NCBI GenBank assembly: GCA_031397815.1
Contig: JANNMJ010000168.1
Span: 12,281-76,280, forward strand
Source: JANNMJ01 sp031397815
GTDB lineage: Bacteria > Bacteroidota > Bacteroidia > Cytophagales > Hymenobacteraceae
DNA: 64,000 nucleotides
Direction: 5' to 3'
Positions 51,732-59,960 of this stretch are shown here, in pieces. The notes under the pieces are model-generated. The model did not search any database. It worked only from the letters and a program-made list of their open reading frames with translations, and was not told the origin of the DNA. Made by a program: the position numbers and the translations under genes. Position 1 is the first letter of the stretch; each line of letters begins with the position of its first letter.

Positions 51732-52880
51732 TCAGAAACGCATAATCGCCGTCACGACGCGGTCGAGGTCGGCGTCTTTCATGCCGTTGCCGGATGGGAG
51801 GCAGAGGCCGTGCGCGAAGAGTTTATCGGCAACGGCGCCGCCGTAAGTGGGGGCGTCGGCGTAGGCGGGCTGCTGGTGGAGCGGTTTCCAGAGCGCCCGA
51901 CTTTCGATGTTGACCGTTTCGAGGTGCTGCCGGAGTAGCTCGGGCGAATGGTCGGGGGCGAAACCGGAATCGAGCAGCAGCGTGGTGAGCCAGCGGTTCG
52001 AGTGGAAACCCGTCGGTTCGGGCGGCCCGACGGTGAGGAAATCGAGCAGCCGCAGCCGCTCCGAATACTTACGGAACAGCGTCCGGCGCCCTTTTACGCG
52101 GTCGTCGAGGGTTTCGAGCTGCCCGCGGCCCACTCCGGCCAACACGTTCGAGAGGCGGTAATTGTACCCCACTTCGGTGTGCTGGTAATGCGGGGCGGCG
52201 GGGTCTTTGGCCTGCGTGGCGAGGTAGAGGGCGCGGTCGGCGGCGGCGCGGTCGGCGGTCAGGAGGGCGCCGCCGCCGCTGGTGGTGATGATTTTATTGC
52301 CGTTGAACGACAGAATCCCCAGCGGCGCCCACGTCCCGAGCGGCCGACCGTGGAGGGTGCTGCCGAGGGCTTCGGCAGCGTCTTCAATCACGGGCACGCC
52401 AAACTCTTCGGCCACGGCCAGCAGCTCGGGCAGGCGGGCGGGCATTCCGTAGAGATGCACCACGATGATGGCGCGCACCCGCTTGCCGCGCCGCGCCCGG
52501 TCGGCGAGGGCTTCCCGGAGCAGGGCAGGGTCCATATTCCACGTTTCCGTCTCAGAATCGACGAAAACGGGCGTGGCGCCTTGGTAAATAATCGGGTTGG
52601 CGGTGGCGGCGAAGGTGAACGTCGGGCACACGACTTCATCGCCCCAACCCACGTTCAGCAGCCGCAGCGCCAAGTGCAGCGCCGCCGTGCCCGAATTAAG
52701 CGCCACGACGTGCGGCGCCACCCCCGAAGGCGACGTGAGCGCCTCGGCCAGCTCGGCCTCAAAGGCCGGTAAGTGCGGGCCAGCGGGCGCAATCCAGTTG
52801 TCGGCCAAGGCCTTAGCCACGTAGTTTAGCTCGTGGCCGCCCAAGTGCGGGGCGGAGAGGAAGAGGCGGGGTAATGGCAA
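51732..52880 (-). CDS. DegT/DnrJ/EryC1-family nucleotide-sugar aminotransferase (EpsN/PglE-like)
   Basis: About 382 residues using the TTG at 52880 (MPLPRLFLSAPHLGGHELNYV), which matches the usual family start; a TTG at 52946 would add 22. PLP enzyme that aminates a keto-sugar nucleotide for surface glycans. Visible: NSGTAALHLALR, the Asp in PVIEDAAEALGS, the PLP lysine in SFNGNKIITTSGGGAL and EVGYNYRLSNV. With the acetyltransferase at 54764 and the sugar transferase at 55592 it forms the EpsL-EpsM-EpsN or PglC-PglD-PglE set, which makes a diacetamido-trideoxy sugar (bacillosamine type). Confidence 0.9.
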   Translation of the reverse strand: MPLPRLFLSAPHLGGHELNYVAKALADNWIAPAGPHLPAFEAELAEALTSPSGVAPHVVALNSGTAALHLALRLLNVGWGDEVVCPTFTFAATANPIIYQGATPVFVDSETETWNMDPALLREALADRARRGKRVRAIIVVHLYGMPARLPELLAVAEEFGVPVIEDAAEALGSTLHGRPLGTWAPLGILSFNGNKIITTSGGGALLTADRAAADRALYLATQAKDPAAPHYQHTEVGYNYRLSNVLAGVGRGQLETLDDRVKGRRTLFRKYSERLRLLDFLTVGPPEPTGFHSNRWLTTLLLDSGFAPDHSPELLRQHLETVNIESRALWKPLHQQPAYADAPTYGGAVADKLFAHGLCLPSGNGMKDADLDRVVTAIMRF

Positions 52881-53057
52881 AGCGGTAACGGTAAGCGCGC
52901 CGACAGATGGGCGGTGCGGGCGGGCAAAGGTCGGGCACGAAGGCAAACTGCGCCCGGCGCGCTTCCGGCGGAGGCGTTTTTGGGTGCCTAATCAGGGGCT
53001 ACTGAGGAGTTTTTCAGGGCCGCCCCGACCGCTCACTACTACCGCAAATCAGGGCGC

Positions 53058-54548
53058 TCAGCGGACTACTTCTACCCAGCCGCGGGTCCGCCGGGGTTCG
53101 TCAGCTACGTCGTTTTCGAGGAGCTGGTACTGCAAATCGTATAGGTAAGTGCCCGCCGCGACGCCGGCGCCGTCCCAGCCGGTGGTGAGGTCGGTGGTGG
53201 TGAAAAGGAGCGCTCCCCAGCGCGAAAAAATGCGCAGCTCGCCGGATAGGCTTTCGGGGTATTCGCTGGGGGTGAAGGTGTCGTTGTAGCCGTCGCCGTC
53301 GGGGGTGATGACGTTCGGCATCGGCACGGCATCGGCGGTGAAAGCGATGTCGGGCAGCGCGCTGAGCCTAACCGGAAAACTCGGTAGCCCCAAGCGCCCG
53401 GTGGAGGGCAGCCGCAGCGGCACCGTCCATTTCCGAACCGTGCAAAGCGCCCCCGGCGCATCGGGCGCCTCGATGGAGTTGAGGGCCGGATCGACCGGAT
53501 GAATGCCGTAAATCTTGCCATTTGGCGCCAGCTCGATAGCCGCGCCGATGCCCGCCAGCCGAATGGCGCTACCGGCAACTTTGGCGCGCGGCAGCTGCAT
53601 ATCGTACTGCGTCAGGTCGGATTTCAGATTCGGTAGGTAACGCGAAACGTACAGATGCTGGCCCGTAGCCGAGAACGCCACGCCATAGCACCCCACCGTG
53701 CCATCGGACCCCTGTATCGGGAGCGGCAGCTTCGCGGGGTTGCTCAAACGGCCAGTTCGACGGTTAAAATCGAAGACCTCAGCAAACGAGGACGCGTACA
53801 CCGCCACCGCCAACCGGCGCCCATCGGGCGAAAACGTCATTTCGCCGACGGCGTCTACCGCCGGTTCCGTCGTGAGCATCTGCACGGTGTTGTGCGGCGA
53901 GCCGATCCGGGTGGTAACCGGCCGTCGGGCGAGCGAATCGGGGTAAAGCCGGTACGCGAGAAAATCGGCGGTGCCCCATTTGTGCACCATAATCCAGAAA
54001 TCGCGCCCATTGGCGTGCGTCACGGCGGCGAGCTTTTCCGTCACCAACCCCAAGCGGCTGCCAATATCATCGACGCCGCCAAGCCCATTGTCGAGGCTCA
54101 TATCAATCGTCACCCACGACAGACACCCGCACCCATCCGTATTAATCCGCCCGGCTTGCGCATCGGTCAAGAATAAATAATAGCGCGTACGCGAGCCGGG
54201 CTGCGGCACGATCAGCGCGCTCTGCGTGGCTGTTTCCAGCCCCGGCTGCAAATCGGAGCCGCCGAGCATCGGCCGATTAAACCGGTTCCAGACGGTAAGG
54301 CCATCGGTATAAAAAAGCAGGTTGCCAGCTGAGTCGCACATCGTCGCGCAGCCTTCGGTGGCATCCATCGCGCTTACCGGCAGCGCAACGGGCGTTCGGG
54401 GCCGAAAGTCAATCGCGGCAAACCGCCCGAAATACCACTGGCTCGTCGGGCCGGGATCGGGTTGGGCGTGCCCGGTTATCGAAACAAGCAACAAAGCAAC
54501 GAGCGCGAACCAAGCGCGCGGCATACGAAAAGAAGACAGCAGAAGCAT
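53058..54548 (-). CDS. T9SS type B sorting-domain protein with propeller-like body
   Basis: A 496-residue secreted protein. The signal peptide ends near SITGHAQ. The body has repeated WD-like strands (LLFYTDGLTVWNRFN, MTFSPDGRRLAVAVY, VAFSATGQHLYVSRY) consistent with a beta-propeller. The last ~85 residues are a type B (CHU_C, gliding-motility) sorting domain: PNVITPDGDGYNDTF, LRIFSRWGALLF and GWDGAGVAAGTYLYDLQY. It sits between the acetyltransferase and aminotransferase genes of the sugar set, on the same strand. Its role there is unknown. Confidence 0.87.
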   Translation of the reverse strand: MLLLSSFRMPRAWFALVALLLVSITGHAQPDPGPTSQWYFGRFAAIDFRPRTPVALPVSAMDATEGCATMCDSAGNLLFYTDGLTVWNRFNRPMLGGSDLQPGLETATQSALIVPQPGSRTRYYLFLTDAQAGRINTDGCGCLSWVTIDMSLDNGLGGVDDIGSRLGLVTEKLAAVTHANGRDFWIMVHKWGTADFLAYRLYPDSLARRPVTTRIGSPHNTVQMLTTEPAVDAVGEMTFSPDGRRLAVAVYASSFAEVFDFNRRTGRLSNPAKLPLPIQGSDGTVGCYGVAFSATGQHLYVSRYLPNLKSDLTQYDMQLPRAKVAGSAIRLAGIGAAIELAPNGKIYGIHPVDPALNSIEAPDAPGALCTVRKWTVPLRLPSTGRLGLPSFPVRLSALPDIAFTADAVPMPNVITPDGDGYNDTFTPSEYPESLSGELRIFSRWGALLFTTTDLTTGWDGAGVAAGTYLYDLQYQLLENDVADEPRRTRGWVEVVR

Positions 54549-54660
54549 AGGTCAGAAGAAGGGGTCTTACTGAATAAGCCAGACGGGCTCCGTATCGTAC
54601 TAGTTGCTCTGATGCAGCTGCACCGCCGCTTAAAGATATTGCTTCGGAGAGGAAAAAAAA

Positions 54661-54705
54661 GAAAATTCTCCCACCGAAATCATCGATTTCGGTGGGAGAA
54701 TTTTC
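54661..54705 (-). terminator. Terminator after the acetyltransferase gene
   Basis: GAAAATTCTCCCACCGAAAT and its exact complement, extended by one more pair around a 3-base loop. The run of eight A at 54653-54660 provides the U-tract on the minus strand. It separates the acetyltransferase from the T9SS type B gene. Confidence 0.92.
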
Positions 54706-54763
54706 TGTGAAAATTCAATTATTCTTCACTTACGCGGCTTTGCACGGGCCAATGCCGCAGGGT

Positions 54764-55423
54764 TTAACCCACTGGTCGCGCCGGGACGCCCACTACCGTC
54801 GTGTCGGGCGCCACATCGCGCGTCACGACGGCCCCGGCGCCCACAATCGCGCCCGCGCCAATCCGCACGCCCGGCAGCACGGTGGCGCCGGTTCCGATGA
54901 AAACCCCTGCTTCCAGAACCACCCCGCCGCCGAGGTTCACGCGGGGCATCAGGGAGCAGAAATCGCCGATTATGCAGTCGTGCCCGACGGTGCAGCCGAG
55001 GTTCAGCAGCACGAACCGCCCGACGCGCACGTTGGTCGTGAGGATGCATTGCTCGGTGAAGAGGCTGCCTTCGAGAAACGTATTTCCTTGAAAATCAGCA
55101 TTCGCGACGGACGGGTGCCGGAGCGTAGGGAAGCTGAGCCGCGCGTTCCCCGTGAGCCGCTCCACGATGGCCCGGCGCGCTACCGGGGCGCCTACGGCAA
55201 CAGCGACGGCCAGCGGCGTCGGGTGCGCCGCGAGCTGCGCGATGGTGCCGCACCACGGCAGGCCGAGGATGAGGGCGCGGGAGGCGGCATCGGCGTCATC
55301 GTCGTAAAAACCCGTCGGGACGAGGTGCGGCGCGTGACCCGCGCCGTGGCGGAGCATCGTGGCGACCTCGCGGCCTAAGCCGCCGTGACCGACAATGACG
55401 AGAGGCGGACTGGAAGCGGACAT
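54764..55423 (-). CDS. NeuD/PglD-family sugar O/N-acetyltransferase (EpsM-like)
   Basis: A 219-residue enzyme from the ATG at 55423; a TTG at 55441 would add six. The N-terminal part binds nucleotide-sugar (PLVIVGHGGLGREVATML). The C-terminal two thirds is a left-handed beta-helix of hexapeptide repeats (VRVGRFVLLNLGCTVGHDCI, VFIGTGATVLPGV, AIVGAGAVVTRDV), with the catalytic His in TVGHD. It acetylates the 4-amino group set by the aminotransferase at 51732. Confidence 0.9.
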   Translation of the reverse strand: MSASSPPLVIVGHGGLGREVATMLRHGAGHAPHLVPTGFYDDDADAASRALILGLPWCGTIAQLAAHPTPLAVAVAVGAPVARRAIVERLTGNARLSFPTLRHPSVANADFQGNTFLEGSLFTEQCILTTNVRVGRFVLLNLGCTVGHDCIIGDFCSLMPRVNLGGGVVLEAGVFIGTGATVLPGVRIGAGAIVGAGAVVTRDVAPDTTVVGVPARPVG

Positions 55424-55507
55424 AAGCGGTAATTCAGACAAAAAAGATAAGGCGTTGAAAAGACGGAGAAAGATAGGGTTTCGTCGTCGGGATACGGAAG
55501 CTCGCCG

Positions 55508-55550
55508 AGCATCCTCACCCCCGGCCCCTCTCCAAAGGAGAGGGGAGCCT
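55508..55550. repeat. Palindromic element, half copy
   Basis: ATCCTCACCCCCGGCCCC, then CTCTCCAAAGGAGAG. It is the left half of the element at 31353-31446 without the right arm, and it lies between two minus-strand genes of the sugar set. Confidence 0.8.
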
Positions 55551-55591
55551 TACAGGATGTTTTCGGATTACGAAACCGCGTCAGGCTTGCG

Positions 55592-56194
55592 CTACTCTTC
55601 GCCCCAAAATTCCGACATCGTAGCCTCTCCCCGCGCCGCTACACCCTGCGGACGAAGGATGCGGAGGACGGTCAGAAAGAGAATTTTCAGGTCGAGGCTG
55701 AGGGTGCAATGGTCGGCGTACCACGTATCGAGGGCTAGCTTTTCGGGCCACGAGAGGGCGTTGCGGCCGTTTACCTGCGCCCAGCCCGTGATGCCGGGCC
55801 GCACCAGATGCCGCCGCGCCTGCGCCGCCGAGTAGCGCGGCAGGTAGCGCGGGAGCAGCGGCCGGGGGCCGACGAGGCTCATCTGCCCGCGCAGAACGTG
55901 CCAGAGCTGCGGCAGCTCATCGAGGGAAGTTTGCCGAATCAGGCGCCCGATGCGCGTCAGGCGGGCCGCGTCGGGCAGCAGCTCGCCGGTGAGCGGGTCG
56001 CGGGCGTCGGTCATCGTACGCAGCTTGTAGAACGCGAAAAGCTCGCCGTGGCGCCCCGTGCGCATCTGCCGAAATACCACTGGCCCGGGCTGCGCCAGTC
56101 GGAGGGCGCCCGACGCCAGCCCCAGCAGCGGCAGCGCCACGGGGAGCGCCAGCGCCGTCAGCAGCAGGTCGAGCGGACGTTTGAGGAGGTACAC
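55592..56194 (-). CDS. Initiating sugar transferase (EpsL/PglC-like)
   Basis: About 200 residues from the GTG at 56194 (MYLLKRPLDLLLTALALPV); a GTG at 56275 would add 27 basic residues. It places the first sugar phosphate on undecaprenyl phosphate at the inner membrane. Motifs: KRPLDLLL with one re-entrant hydrophobic helix, FYKLRTM, TSLDELPQLWHVLRGQMSLVGPRP and RPGITGWAQVNGRN. It is the first gene of the minus-strand sugar set and diverges from ispE. Confidence 0.9.
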   Translation of the reverse strand: MYLLKRPLDLLLTALALPVALPLLGLASGALRLAQPGPVVFRQMRTGRHGELFAFYKLRTMTDARDPLTGELLPDAARLTRIGRLIRQTSLDELPQLWHVLRGQMSLVGPRPLLPRYLPRYSAAQARRHLVRPGITGWAQVNGRNALSWPEKLALDTWYADHCTLSLDLKILFLTVLRILRPQGVAARGEATMSEFWGEE

Positions 56195-56326
56195 GGGTGC
56201 GAATGTGGGAAGTTTGCGCCTGATTATCGGCGCCTCGGGCCAGACGCGGCGCCGGAAGTGCGGGCTGTGGCCCACATTCGCACCCCAAACCGGGCGCGTT
56301 TCGGCGCGCTTCTATTCCGCATCCAC

Positions 56327-57163
56327 TTGGTTCTTTTCCCTAACGCCAAGCTCAATTTCGGGCTGCACATCACGGGTCGCCGTCCGGATGGCTTCCACGA
56401 CCTCGAAACCGCGTTCGTGCCCATCGCTTGGACGGATGCGCTGGAGGTTTTGCCCACCGATGCCCCCGACGCCACGCTCACGCTCACCGGTCGGCCTATC
56501 CCCGGCGACCCCGCCACCAACCTCTGCCTGCGGGCGTGGCGACTGTTGAAAGCCGATTTTCCGGCGATGCCGCCCGCGCACCTTCACTTACACAAAGTGG
56601 TGCCGATTGGCGCGGGCCTCGGCGGCGGCTCGGCCGATGCGGCGTTCGTGCTGCGCGCCCTCAACGAGGTGTTCGAGCTGGGCCTTCTGCCCGATGCGCT
56701 GCTGCCCTACGCCCGCCGCCTCGGCGCCGATTGCGCGTTTTTCCTGCTGAATCGGCCCGTGCTAGCCACGGCGCGCGGCGACGAGTTTCAACCCCTCGAC
56801 GGCACTCCCGCCGACCTGCTGCCGCGCCTCGCCGGGCACGCGGTGGTGGTGGTGTGGCCGGGCATCGGCATCGGCACGGCCGAGGCGTTCCGCGATGCGG
56901 TGCCCGCCGCGCCCGCCCGGCCGTTGGCGGAGGTGTTGGCGCTTCCGCTAGCTGAATGGCGCGGGGCGTTGGTGAATGATTTCGAGGCCGCGTTGGCGCC
57001 GCGCTTTCCGGTGTTGGCGGAGGTGAAGGCGGCGCTTTACGCGGCGGGCGCGGTGTATGCGTCGCTTTCCGGCTCCGGCTCGGCGGTGTTCGGTGTGTTT
57101 GAGGGGGATGCGCCGGTGGTGGATTTCCCCGAAAACTTCGTGGTGTGGCGGGGCGGGTGGTGA
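56327..57163 (+). CDS. ispE: 4-diphosphocytidyl-2-C-methyl-D-erythritol kinase
   Basis: A 278-residue GHMP kinase of the MEP isoprenoid pathway. The start is the TTG at 56327, giving MVLFPNAKLNFGLHITGRRPDGFHDLET, which matches the family N-terminus; no ATG is available and the frame upstream of it is antisense to the sugar transferase. The ATP loop is PIGAGLGGGSADAAF and the C-terminal GHMP motif is SLSGSGSAVFGVFEG. Confidence 0.93.
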   Translation: MVLFPNAKLNFGLHITGRRPDGFHDLETAFVPIAWTDALEVLPTDAPDATLTLTGRPIPGDPATNLCLRAWRLLKADFPAMPPAHLHLHKVVPIGAGLGGGSADAAFVLRALNEVFELGLLPDALLPYARRLGADCAFFLLNRPVLATARGDEFQPLDGTPADLLPRLAGHAVVVVWPGIGIGTAEAFRDAVPAAPARPLAEVLALPLAEWRGALVNDFEAALAPRFPVLAEVKAALYAAGAVYASLSGSGSAVFGVFEGDAPVVDFPENFVVWRGGW

Positions 57164-57170
57164 GGGAGTA

Positions 57171-57296
57171 AATCCTCACCCCAACCCCTCTCCAAAGGGA
57201 ATCCTCACCCCAACCCCTCTCCAAAGGAGAGGGGCTTTTAGATTAGTTTTCTGTAAGGCTCCCCCTCTCCTTTGGAGAGGGGGCCGGTGGGTGAGG
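57171..57296. repeat. Palindromic intergenic element, full copy with partial duplication
   Basis: Same element as 31353-31446: ATCCTCACCCC AACCCC, CTCTCCAAAGGAGAG, an AT-rich middle and the right arm ending GGTGAGGAT. The first ~28 bases occur twice in a row (57172 and 57200), as if one copy inserted into another. Confidence 0.85.
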
Positions 57297-57312
57297 ATGC
57301 GCGCCAAGCGGG

Positions 57313-58227
57313 CTACACCGTGGTCCCGTTCACCAGCGCTTTGCGCCGGATGTTCGCTTCCAGCACCGGGTGCGCCGCTACGCAGAGGATGATGACGAGC
57401 GTGCCGACGTAAAAGCCATCGGTGAGCTTTTCGGCGTCGCCGAAGATGAGGCGGGCTAGGATGATGCCGTACACGGGCTCCAGATTCACGGTGAGGCTCA
57501 TCGCGAAGGTGGAGAGGCGGCGCATCAGGCGCACGCTCGCCGCGAAGGGGTACACGGTACACGCCAGCGCGAGAAGGAGCACCCAAACCCAATCCCAAGT
57601 GGTGAGGCTCAGCTCTAAGTGGCCGGTTTTGCTCAGGCCGGTGAGCAGGTAAATGGGGAAGAAGAGCGCCGTGCTGAGGCACGCGCCCGTCAGCTCATAC
57701 AGCGAGATGGTGGTGCCCGGCAGCCGCTTGGTGTACTGCGCGTTGAGCAGCGAGAACAGCGCCGCAAACAGCGCCGATCCGACGCCCATCATCAGCCCCA
57801 GTACGTGGGTGAACTCGAACCGGAAAATCAGGTACAGCCCCGCTACGATGCCCATCGCGAGGGCAATCTCGAACGCCCGCAGCCGCTTGCCGGTAAAAAG
57901 CGGCTCCAGCAGCGCCACCCACAGCGACGCCGTGCTCAGCCCCGCCAGCGAAATACTCACATTCGCGACCCGCGCCGACGCAAAAAACAGCAGCCAATGC
58001 GCCGAAATCAGCGCCCCCGTAGCGAGGAGCCGCACCAAATCCGCGCGCCCCACCCGGAACGCCGCCGTTTGGCCCATCAGCACAATCACGAGCGCCAGCC
58101 CCGGCACCGCCAGCAGCGTGCGGATAAAAACCAGCTCCGGCGCGGGCACATGAATGAGCTTGCCGAGGATGGCCGTAAAGCCCCAAATCAGGACGATGAA
58201 GTGAAGCTCTAAATAAGATTTCAGCAC
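57313..58227 (-). CDS. EamA-family (DMT) permease
   Basis: A 304-residue inner-membrane protein with ten predicted helices in two EamA halves. GTG start at 58227 (MLKSYLELHFIVLIWGFTAILGKL). Helix pairs such as WLLFFASARVANVSISLAG and SLTVNLEPVYGIILARLIFGD are family marks. Members export amino acids, nucleobases or drugs; substrate unknown. Confidence 0.88.
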   Translation of the reverse strand: MLKSYLELHFIVLIWGFTAILGKLIHVPAPELVFIRTLLAVPGLALVIVLMGQTAAFRVGRADLVRLLATGALISAHWLLFFASARVANVSISLAGLSTASLWVALLEPLFTGKRLRAFEIALAMGIVAGLYLIFRFEFTHVLGLMMGVGSALFAALFSLLNAQYTKRLPGTTISLYELTGACLSTALFFPIYLLTGLSKTGHLELSLTTWDWVWVLLLALACTVYPFAASVRLMRRLSTFAMSLTVNLEPVYGIILARLIFGDAEKLTDGFYVGTLVIILCVAAHPVLEANIRRKALVNGTTV

Positions 58228-58239
58228 GGAGGGGAGGTT

Positions 58240-58350
58240 GGGGTCAGGTTCTCGCAGGGTTCGCAGTGTCAGGCGCAGTGTCTCGCAGTGCTAATTACCG
58301 CAGCACAGACACTGCGTAACACTGCGAAAAACACTGCGCTCACTGCGAGA
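58240..58350. repeat. Clustered CGCAGTG / CACTGCG repeats
   Basis: The left half has CGCAGTG three times, the right half CACTGCG four times, around CTAATTACCGCAGCACAGA. The block can fold on itself in several registers. It fills the gap between the lptG-like gene and the EamA gene and may end transcription or bind a protein. Confidence 0.75.
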
Positions 58351-58355
58351 AATAT

Positions 58356-59432
58356 TTACCGAGGCACATACCGGTACAGCACGCCTGCGATGCCGGTGAA
58401 CACAATCGTCGGGAGCCACGCCGCGAGCCACGCGGGCAAGGTGCCGACCGTTGCGAACCCGCGGCTCATAATCACGAAGACGAGGTACACGAACGCCAGC
58501 GCGAAGCCGAGCGCAATCTGTAACCCCACGCCGCCGCGCGCTTTGCGGGCACTCACGATGACGCCCATCACCGTCAGAATCAGGATGGCGAACGGGTAGG
58601 AGATGCGGCTGTATTTCTCGACTAAATACAGGGCGGTATCATCAGCGCCGCGCTCGATTTTGGTTTCGATGAAACGGTCTAGCTCAGGATTGGTGAGGGT
58701 TTCTTCGAGACGATAAGTGGAGGCGAAATCCTTCGGGAAGAGGTTGAGCGTGGTATCGATGGCGGGCCGCCGGTACAGCTTTTCCTTCTCGCCGTTGAAG
58801 ATGCGGACGGTTTGCGCCTCGATGTGCCACATCTGCTTCTTCTCGTTCCACGAAATGACATCGGCCTGAACCTTCCGCTTCAGCTTCGTGCCTTCGATGA
58901 TTTCCAAGGCGAAATTGTAGCCGATGTTCGCCGAGTTATTGTAGGTGCCGAGGTAAATGAACGCGTTCGGCGCTACCTTGAAATGCACGTCGTGCCCGCT
59001 GAACGTGTACGGATTCTTGACGTATTTTATCTCGAAAGCCACTCGCGTTTTATTCGCATTCGGAATCACCCACCCAATCAACCCAAAAACCGATACCCCG
59101 ACCAGCAGCGCGCCCATACAATACGGCAGCAAGAGCCGCCGAAAACTCATCCCCGACGACAACATCGCCACAATCTCGGTGTGAGACGCGAGGCGGGCGG
59201 TCACGAAAACGGTCGCAATAAAAATCGTAATCGGCGAGAGCAGGTTGGCGTAGAACGGAATGACGGGCAGGAAATAATGCTTCATCACGAAGCCAAATCC
59301 GAGGGAATGCTTGATGAAGTCGTCGTTCTTCTCCACAAAATCAATCACGCAGATAACCGCCACCAGCAAGCCCACCGTGAAAACGAAGGTCTTGAGGTAT
59401 TTCTTGAGGATGTAGAGGTCGAGGATTTTCAC
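58356..59432 (-). CDS. LptF/LptG-family permease (YjgP/YjgQ)
   Basis: A 358-residue inner-membrane part of the lipopolysaccharide export machine. GTG start at 59432 (MKILDLYILKKYLKTFVFTVG). N-terminal helices, a periplasmic jellyroll (residues ~130-260) and C-terminal helices (PFAILILTVMGVIVSARKARGG). ARLASHTEIVAMLSSGMS is the cytoplasmic coupling segment that contacts LptB. Third gene of the tgt operon; tgt-lptG adjacency is common in Bacteroidota. Between LptF and LptG, LptG is favoured by position. Confidence 0.92.
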   Translation of the reverse strand: MKILDLYILKKYLKTFVFTVGLLVAVICVIDFVEKNDDFIKHSLGFGFVMKHYFLPVIPFYANLLSPITIFIATVFVTARLASHTEIVAMLSSGMSFRRLLLPYCMGALLVGVSVFGLIGWVIPNANKTRVAFEIKYVKNPYTFSGHDVHFKVAPNAFIYLGTYNNSANIGYNFALEIIEGTKLKRKVQADVISWNEKKQMWHIEAQTVRIFNGEKEKLYRRPAIDTTLNLFPKDFASTYRLEETLTNPELDRFIETKIERGADDTALYLVEKYSRISYPFAILILTVMGVIVSARKARGGVGLQIALGFALAFVYLVFVIMSRGFATVGTLPAWLAAWLPTIVFTGIAGVLYRYVPR

Positions 59433-59450
59433 GGGGAGTGAGAATAGAGT

Positions 59451-59960
59451 TTAGTTGCCTAACGCAGAGGAAAATTCAGTAGCTGGAATCTCGCGCCGCA
59501 GCATCTCTAAGTCGTTTTGATTAGCAGTCGTACTGTCGCTCATAGTCGCTACGGTAAACGAGTAAGACGCCACTCTTATGTAATCGGCAGCCGCTGGACT
59601 TGCGATATGCCAATAGTAAATACGAATCCTCTGGCCGCTTTCTTCGGTATCTAAGGTATAGGTCAACATGGAGCGCCCAGCCTCCAACTGACTAACTAAA
59701 CCCAAATCAGCTTCTTTCAGAGATTGCAAAAACTGCGAGCTATCATCAGACGCCGATACTGTTCGTTTGGCAGTTATGACGTTTAAGCGCAAGGTTCCAG
59801 CATCTGGTCGGTTTTCGTAGAATGTGCCTCCCGCTTCTTCTTCGTATTCTTCTACCCAGTGAGTCGGAAGGCGAAACGAGACAACACCTCCGCGATAACG
59901 AATTGTTTTGAAAGCCGCCGAAGACTGTCGATTCTTAAAGCTGAACCCTAAAAACTTCAT
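59451..59960 (-). CDS. Unknown 169-residue protein inside the tgt-lptG operon
   Basis: ATG at 59960 overlaps the tgt stop by one base (TAATG), and the gene ends 18 bases before the lptG start, so it is surely cotranscribed. No signal peptide or membrane span. Pattern: basic N-terminus, VVSFRLPTHWVEEYEEEAGGTFY, TLRLNVITAKR, RIRIYYWHIASPAAADYIRVA; an alpha/beta fold like PsbP/DcrB-type small domains is possible. It is visibly AT-richer than both neighbours, which suggests later acquisition. I do not recognise the family. Confidence 0.8.
   Translation of the reverse strand: MKFLGFSFKNRQSSAAFKTIRYRGGVVSFRLPTHWVEEYEEEAGGTFYENRPDAGTLRLNVITAKRTVSASDDSSQFLQSLKEADLGLVSQLEAGRSMLTYTLDTEESGQRIRIYYWHIASPAAADYIRVASYSFTVATMSDSTTANQNDLEMLRREIPATEFSSALGN

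Noticed and set aside
55808..56326. N-terminal extension of ispE
   Set aside because: The frame is open but antisense to the sugar transferase; the family start is at the TTG at 56327.
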